This document shows positions 33,030 through 37,972 of a stretch of 37,972 nt of DNA, one piece after another. The first letter of the stretch is position 1. Each line of letters opens with the position of its first letter. The translations under genes and the position numbers were made by a program. The notes under the pieces are model-generated. The model was not told the DNA's origin, did no database searches, and saw only the letters and a list, made by a program, of their open reading frames with translations. Source of the DNA: Verrucomicrobia bacterium SCGC AAA164-E04 (GTDB lineage Bacteria; Verrucomicrobiota; Verrucomicrobiia; Limisphaerales; AAA164-E04); the NCBI GenBank assembly GCA_000383715.1, contig KB912034.1, positions 14,465 to 52,436 of the forward strand. The letters are read 5' to 3'.

Positions 33030-36000
33030 TTACCCGGAGGAGGGAGTCTGTCGTTTACAGCCGGGACCACTCACTGCACTGCGGCCGCCTGATACAGGGC
33101 TTATTTTTATCTGTGTGCTGATGCGTTCTTTCAGAGCTGGAACATGCGAGATGATTCCGATCAGTTTGCCATCCTGTTGAAGCCCTGACAAAGTTTCCAG
33201 CGCGGTCTCCAACGCTTCTTCATCGAGCGTGCCGAAGCCCTCATCCAGAAACAGCGAATCCACGCGGACTTTTTTGCTCGCCATTTTTGAAAGCCCCAGT
33301 GCCAGAGTCAGGCTGACGATGAAACTTTCTCCGCCTGAAAGATTCTTTGTCGACCTGATTTGCCCCGCTTGGTAATGATCCACGACATTCAACTCCAAAG
33401 GCTGAGATTCGTCACGAATGAGCTGGTAGCGATCCGTCATTTTTACCAACTGCTGGTTGGCATGCGAAACCATCAGTTCAAAGGTCAGGCCCTGGGCAAA
33501 GTTGCGGTATTTTTTGCCGTCCGCTGAACCAATGAGCTGATGCAGTTTCTCCCAGCGCTGGTATTCGTTCCTCTGTAACTCAACAGCGGAGTGCTTTGTC
33601 TTTATTCTTTCAATAGCTGCTGTGTTTTCATTCAGTTTGTGTTTGAGAGCTGCAACAGCATCGCTCAACACCTTGCGAGTTGCCTCCAGTTCTTTGTGCA
33701 TCAGTTGCAAATCTTCAAGTGCCCTGTCTGTCAGCTGCTTTTTCTGCTCCGTTGCCAAGCGCGATTGACGGTCTTTTTGTCTGCCCGTCAGTTCCGTTTT
33801 CGCATGATCCAGCTCCTCTGCCTGAGAGAATAAAATATTTCGATCCTCAAGAGACAAGCGGGCCTCCAGAAACGCTGGTTCATCTGCAAATCCTGTCGCC
33901 AATAACGCGGCCGAAAAGTCAACTGACTTCTTTTCCAAATCCGGCCCTCTCTGTTCGAGGCGCTTTTTCAAGGATTCCATGGATGATTTTGCTGACGTCA
34001 GTTGCTGCTGCAGTGCGGTGTTCAGATCCCTGATGTTCTTTTCTGTGTTCTCGGCATCCGTCACAGCCTTATTCAGAAGGCGCTCTTCATCATCAGGCTG
34101 TTTGTTGCCATACAACTGCTTCCGCTCATCGTTCGCGGCGGCATATTCTGATTGCAGTTGTACCCCTTTCGCCTGCTCGTTTTTCAGTGTCCTTCCCTGA
34201 GCCTCCATGACAGCGCCCAAACGCTTGATCTCGCTATCGATGTCAGTGACTTGTTTTTCAAGGGCTGTCTTTTGACTGACCTGTTCCTGCCATGACCTGA
34301 GTCGGGATTGGAGCGTGTCAAGCAGAGGCGAGATCTCCGATTCGGGAATGATCTTGATATCAAGTGGCTGGAGCTTTTCAGAGACTGCCAGCTTGAGCGC
34401 TTCGAAATTGCTGCGAAGTGTCACCAAGTCATTTTTCAATGTTGACATCGCATTTTCAGCCATCTTTTTATCGTTGGCTGCATTGGATTCCACTTTTTCG
34501 ATGGTACTCAGTTTGTGATGAGCTTCGGCCTCCGTTTGCTCCCGCTGTTTGATGACCCTTTCCTGATCCTCTGCCTTATCGATCAATTGCGTCAGTGCAT
34601 TGATCTCTTTTTCAAGAGTATCGTGGGTGGGAATATTTCCTTTGGCGAAAGGATGCTCATCGGAACCACAAAGCGGACAAGGCTTGCCATCCTCAAGTTT
34701 GGCTCGATGATACTCAAGCTCTACGATTTTTTTGATGTAAGCCGTTTCACGAAGAAGGCCATCTTTGGTATCACGGTATTCCCGCAATTGTTTCTCTCCC
34801 AGTATCTCGTTTAATATATTCTTGTCCTGCTGCAGGTTTTTCGTGATCCCCTCAAGCTCCTGCCTGTGGATGCCGCTTTGCTTCAAAGCTGTATCCAGCT
34901 TCTTTGTAGCGACTGCTATGACGGTCTGGGCCTCTTTGAGGTCGGTTTCTTTTTGTATGATTTCCTTTTTTCTGACGATCAGGCTGCCGAACTGTTCTTT
35001 GATCCCGGTCAGTCCACCGATCAACCATTCATCCCGTGCATGCTCTTTGGTGTATTGTATCACGCTTGCAAGTGATTGTTCACACTTGCGTCGCTTCTCC
35101 TTTTCTTTGTTCAGGGTCTGTTTTTCCGTTTCAATCTTTGCGGACGCCTTGCTGCATTCGTCTGAAATTTCCGAGATTGCCTTTGTCTGTTGCGCCAATT
35201 TCTGATCAAGCGAGCGGATGTTCTGGATCAGGGGGGCTGCTGTTTTCAGGCTTTCTCTGGTTTTGAGGAGAATGCCCTCGGCGATTTTTAGAGCTTCGGT
35301 TTTCGCCTTTGCGGCCTCCTTCACTGCCGGCAGTGCGGCTTCCTCTTTTTTCAGTTCAGTCTGATCATCAGACTGTTGTTTGCGGAGTGAAGTGAGCGTT
35401 GCATGGCTTCCATCGAGCGATGACGCTTTGACGGCCCTTTCAAGCTGGGTGCGTCCGGGAATAAATGCTTCAGTCCTTTCCCTCAGTTTTACCTCCTCAC
35501 ACGCAAGACTTAGGATTTCTTTTTTCAAGTCGTCCATGGTCGTGATCCATGTGATGGCCTTGTCCGTTTCGGTGGATTGGGCTGCCAGCTTACTTTCCTT
35601 CTGCTGCTTCGCTTCAAGGTCTTCCTGAATCGCGTGTACCTGTTCCGGTTCAAGAATTACAATGCCTGATATTTCAGCCTGCAGCAGATCCAGCTTCTCC
35701 CGTTCTGCACGTTGACGCTCGTGGACGCGTTGTGAAATATTTGAATAAATTTCAGTGCCCGTAATCTGCTCCAGAATTTTTGACTTCTGCTCAGCATCCG
35801 CCTTCAGGAATGTATCAAAGCCCCCTTGAGCCAGTAGGATGGATCGGGTGAAACGGTCGAAGTCCATTCCCGTCTTTTCCTCGATGACCCGGCCGACCAG
35901 GCTTTTCTTTGTCTCGATGGGTTTTCCTGTTGCCGCATGGGCAATCTGATGTTCCTGATCCTGCAACTTGCCATCGGCTTTTTTGCGCGCCCGGCGTTGT

Positions 36001-36290
36001 TCCCAGTGGCAACGGAAGCGCCCAGTCCGGGATTCAAAGACAACTTCGGCGTAGCATTCCCCTGTCTGGCGGGACATGATCTCATTGCCGCTTTTCGTTA
36101 TTTTTCCAAGGCGTGGTGTGGCTCCATACAGGGCCAGACAGATGGCATCCAGAATCGTTGATTTACCCGCTCCTGTCGGCCCGGTCAGAGCAAAGATACC
36201 ATTACACACAAATTCGGGGTCTGTGAAATTGATCACCCACTCGCCGTAGAGGGAGTTCAGGTTCTTGAATCGAAGCTCGAGTATCTTCAT
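33030..36290 (-). CDS. sbcC: Exonuclease subunit SbcC (Rad50-like SMC ATPase)
   Basis: 1086 residues. The N-terminal ATPase half has Walker A 'GPTGAGKST' (37-45) and the Q-loop region 'RSILLAQGGFDTFLKA'. Two long coiled-coil arms flank the zinc-hook CPLC (Cys538, Cys541) at the apex. The C-terminal half has signature LSGGE (984-988), Walker B 'SLFLDEGFGTLD' (1012-1023) and the switch His in 'GIISHVPALKERI'. All hallmarks and the length fit SbcC. The last 20 residues after 'QIKISPVSGGRS' are an unconserved tail. It starts 11 bases after the sbcD stop, so the pair forms an operon. SbcCD is an ATP-dependent nuclease that opens DNA hairpins and processes blocked double-strand ends. Confidence 0.96.
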   Translation of the reverse strand: MKILELRFKNLNSLYGEWVINFTDPEFVCNGIFALTGPTGAGKSTILDAICLALYGATPRLGKITKSGNEIMSRQTGECYAEVVFESRTGRFRCHWEQRRARKKADGKLQDQEHQIAHAATGKPIETKKSLVGRVIEEKTGMDFDRFTRSILLAQGGFDTFLKADAEQKSKILEQITGTEIYSNISQRVHERQRAEREKLDLLQAEISGIVILEPEQVHAIQEDLEAKQQKESKLAAQSTETDKAITWITTMDDLKKEILSLACEEVKLRERTEAFIPGRTQLERAVKASSLDGSHATLTSLRKQQSDDQTELKKEEAALPAVKEAAKAKTEALKIAEGILLKTRESLKTAAPLIQNIRSLDQKLAQQTKAISEISDECSKASAKIETEKQTLNKEKEKRRKCEQSLASVIQYTKEHARDEWLIGGLTGIKEQFGSLIVRKKEIIQKETDLKEAQTVIAVATKKLDTALKQSGIHRQELEGITKNLQQDKNILNEILGEKQLREYRDTKDGLLRETAYIKKIVELEYHRAKLEDGKPCPLCGSDEHPFAKGNIPTHDTLEKEINALTQLIDKAEDQERVIKQREQTEAEAHHKLSTIEKVESNAANDKKMAENAMSTLKNDLVTLRSNFEALKLAVSEKLQPLDIKIIPESEISPLLDTLQSRLRSWQEQVSQKTALEKQVTDIDSEIKRLGAVMEAQGRTLKNEQAKGVQLQSEYAAANDERKQLYGNKQPDDEERLLNKAVTDAENTEKNIRDLNTALQQQLTSAKSSMESLKKRLEQRGPDLEKKSVDFSAALLATGFADEPAFLEARLSLEDRNILFSQAEELDHAKTELTGRQKDRQSRLATEQKKQLTDRALEDLQLMHKELEATRKVLSDAVAALKHKLNENTAAIERIKTKHSAVELQRNEYQRWEKLHQLIGSADGKKYRNFAQGLTFELMVSHANQQLVKMTDRYQLIRDESQPLELNVVDHYQAGQIRSTKNLSGGESFIVSLTLALGLSKMASKKVRVDSLFLDEGFGTLDEEALETALETLSGLQQDGKLIGIISHVPALKERISTQIKISPVSGGRSAVSGPGCKRQTPSSG

Positions 36291-36301
36291 GATTAGGTCC
36301 T

Positions 36302-37540
36302 TTATTCTGCGTTGATGTCCTCTTCATGGAGAGATTGGATGATTTCATTGTAGGAAGCGCTGAGCGCTTTCCTGTCTTCAGGCAATACCTCAGCGGCATC
36401 CAGACAGCGGGTGAACACATCTTCTGGATCCAGATCGTCCAGTGTTTCATCCGGCGAGACCCGCCCCATGATCCGATCCATGATTCTCCGGTTTTTGACG
36501 CGTCTGATTTCCATGGACGAATTTTCGATTGCAGCATCGAGTGTCTCCCGCAGGTTATGGATGATCTCCTTGCCGGTATATTCAATCTCAAGCCAGGCCG
36601 AGCTGCCCTCCATCTTTAATTGGCCCATTTTTGCCTGGATAGCATCGAGCGTTCCGACCATGCGCTCCAGAGCTTGGAAACAGGGCACTGGGAGTTCCCT
36701 GATCAGCGGGGTGGAGTGGTCGAACTCAACCAGCACGACTTTCTTTTCCTGATTTGCTTCTCCAAAGCCCATCGGAATGGGGGAACCGCAATAGCGAATG
36801 TGCTCTGCAGTGCCGACCTTCTGTGGCACGTGGAGATGGCCGAGAGCGAGGTAGTCGATGGAAGAAGGGAAAATTTCTTCACTCACATGGGCCAACGACC
36901 CGACATAAAGCTCTCGGACTCCATCTCCGTCAACCGTCCTTCCGCCCGCTGTGAAGAGATGCCCCATGGCGATTATCGGTATGCCTTCAGAACCGGCGTT
37001 TTTAAACTCGGTTTGTTTGCCTTCCGCCACAAGGCAGACTTCTGCGTAATGGTTTTTCACCCCCTCCACAAGTTTGGCATTCTTGTCGTCGATCGTTTCC
37101 CCGGGTTCGACCGTTCGGATATCCTTATCCCTGAGGTAGGGCACGGCGCAGACGATCGCCCTCGGTTGTCCCTTCGTCCGAAGTACGATCACCTCATCTT
37201 CCGGGACCTTTGCCATGGAGCCGACCACATGCACATTCAGTGCCCGTAGCAATTCCTTGGGGGCATCCAGCAAGGATGGGGAATCGTGGTTTCCGGCGAT
37301 AACTACGACGTGTTGACAACACGATGCTGCAACGCGGTAAAGGAATCGATAATAGAGTTCCTGCGCCCGGCTGCCGGGTGTCGAGGTGTCAAACACATCA
37401 CCGGCAACAAGGAGGATTTCTACCTTTTTCTCTTCAATCGTCTGACTCAACCAACCCAGAAAGGCCGAAAACTCCTCATAACGTTTTCTGCCGTAGAGTG
37501 AGCGGCCCAAATGCCAGTCTGCTGTGTGAAGGATTTTCAT
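36302..37540 (-). CDS. sbcD: Exonuclease subunit SbcD (Mre11-like nuclease)
   Basis: 412 residues from the ATG at 37540, preceded by a purine-rich GGAAAGAG ribosome binding site; the frame is open nine codons further. Calcineurin-type phosphoesterase motifs are all present: 'TADWHLGR' (D8, H10), 'AGDVFD' (47-51), 'AGNHDSP' (GNHD at 83-86), 'IIAMGHLF' and 'LALGHLHVPQ'. The C-terminal domain ('LPEDRKALSASYNEIIQ') is the SbcC-contacting part. It is the first gene of the sbcDC operon. It supplies the Mn-dependent nuclease activity, with SbcC as the ATP-driven clamp. Length and motif spacing are ordinary. Confidence 0.96.
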   Translation of the reverse strand: MKILHTADWHLGRSLYGRKRYEEFSAFLGWLSQTIEEKKVEILLVAGDVFDTSTPGSRAQELYYRFLYRVAASCCQHVVVIAGNHDSPSLLDAPKELLRALNVHVVGSMAKVPEDEVIVLRTKGQPRAIVCAVPYLRDKDIRTVEPGETIDDKNAKLVEGVKNHYAEVCLVAEGKQTEFKNAGSEGIPIIAMGHLFTAGGRTVDGDGVRELYVGSLAHVSEEIFPSSIDYLALGHLHVPQKVGTAEHIRYCGSPIPMGFGEANQEKKVVLVEFDHSTPLIRELPVPCFQALERMVGTLDAIQAKMGQLKMEGSSAWLEIEYTGKEIIHNLRETLDAAIENSSMEIRRVKNRRIMDRIMGRVSPDETLDDLDPEDVFTRCLDAAEVLPEDRKALSASYNEIIQSLHEEDINAE

Positions 37541-37972
37541 TATTGATCTCTTTCCGCCATCATACACCAGAATGCATCCTCATCATAGGCTCACTTGAGC
37601 AGAGGCCCCTTCTGACCTGAATCTGGCTTGAATCGACCTTTATGATGAGCGGTTACGATTGACAAAGTGAATGCTCCTTACCATGTACAGCAATGTAAAG
37701 TGTTCGGACAAATTGAAAATAGAAAGGTAGTAAGCGGATCTTTCTACCGTCGAGCTCACGAGAGGTCGACGAAAGCTTGTTTCCGCTCTGTAGAAGTTGC
37801 CTTGGTTTGTGGATTGCCTTTGATCAACTGTTGCTATGTGGTCGCATTCTAGCTTCTGGCAAGCGCTGTTCATGGTGAGTGGGTTCAGCCCGGAGTCAAT
37901 GATCCGAAAGGGTTTTTCATGGGGATCCCCTTCGCTCTTGAAGTCTTACTCATGATGTTGTCGTTCTCTGTG
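37541..37972. other. Region upstream of sbcD without a supported gene
   Basis: No gene can be supported in these 432 bases. Short frames are open on both strands at 37640-37873, without family resemblance or ribosome binding sites. On the - strand, 28 codons are open from the window edge to a TGA at 37885-37887 and could be the tail of a gene outside the window; this is too short to call. GGGGATCCCC at 37922-37931 is a perfect 10-bp palindrome of unknown meaning. No clear promoter for sbcDC was found. Confidence 0.35.

Noticed and set aside
37579..37649. 9-bp inverted repeat CTCATCATA/TATGATGAG upstream of sbcD
   Set aside because: Arms are 53 bases apart and short; expected by chance at this length.

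Overview
The window looks like chromosomal DNA from a member of the Verrucomicrobiota, or a close PVC relative. The signs are a PSD1 (cytochrome c/DUF1549/DUF1553) gene overlapping a DUF1501 gene, secreted sulfatase, sialidase and sialate O-acetylesterase genes, a DUF1080 fragment, and ankyrin lipoproteins whose C-termini resemble 'LLRKHGGKTG'. Large secreted repeat proteins ending in an aromatic 'FF/FYRL'-like tail also fit. This placement rests on gene content only; there is no rRNA or other marker gene, and I found no tRNA or CRISPR array.

Layout. Positions 2-3607 hold the 3' part of a Calx-beta/cadherin-like surface protein. Positions 3743-4838 are gene debris (a DUF1080 fragment and an ankyrin tail). 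Positions 4839-16339 are a + strand block for secreted polymer breakdown: PSD1, DUF1501 and sialate O-acetylesterase, then after a decayed stretch a tight operon of N,N-dimethylformamidase-like protein, BNR sialidase-like protein and sulfatase. A DoxX-like membrane protein and an ankyrin lipoprotein follow, then about 670 bp without a convincing gene. Positions 18519-22053 (- strand) are a two-gene signalling operon: an MBL-fold hydrolase with a coiled-coil tail, overlapping a GAF-GAF-PAS-class III cyclase-TPR protein. It is AT-richer than its surroundings and its promoter side abuts a decayed IS3-type element (22202-22582).

Positions 22749-28565 encode a 1938-residue secreted protein with a clostripain (C11) protease domain and a duplicated 403-residue module. 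It ends at a strong hairpin facing a convergent gene with a Coq4-type HDxxHx11E motif. The - strand then carries lemA and an M48 metalloprotease gene that is split by a frameshift at a run of nine G. A small lipoprotein gene and the sbcDC nuclease pair complete the window.

How the genes work together. The PSD1-to-sulfatase block fits extracellular attack on sulfated, acetylated and possibly sialic-acid-like glycans. The cyclase has every class III catalytic residue with spacing like that of cyanobacterial CyaB-type enzymes, and its second GAF carries a full NKFDE signature. With the MBL hydrolase it may form a self-contained cAMP synthesis/turnover module, which I consider the most interesting system here. 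LemA with the M48 protease, and SbcC with SbcD, are well-known pairs.
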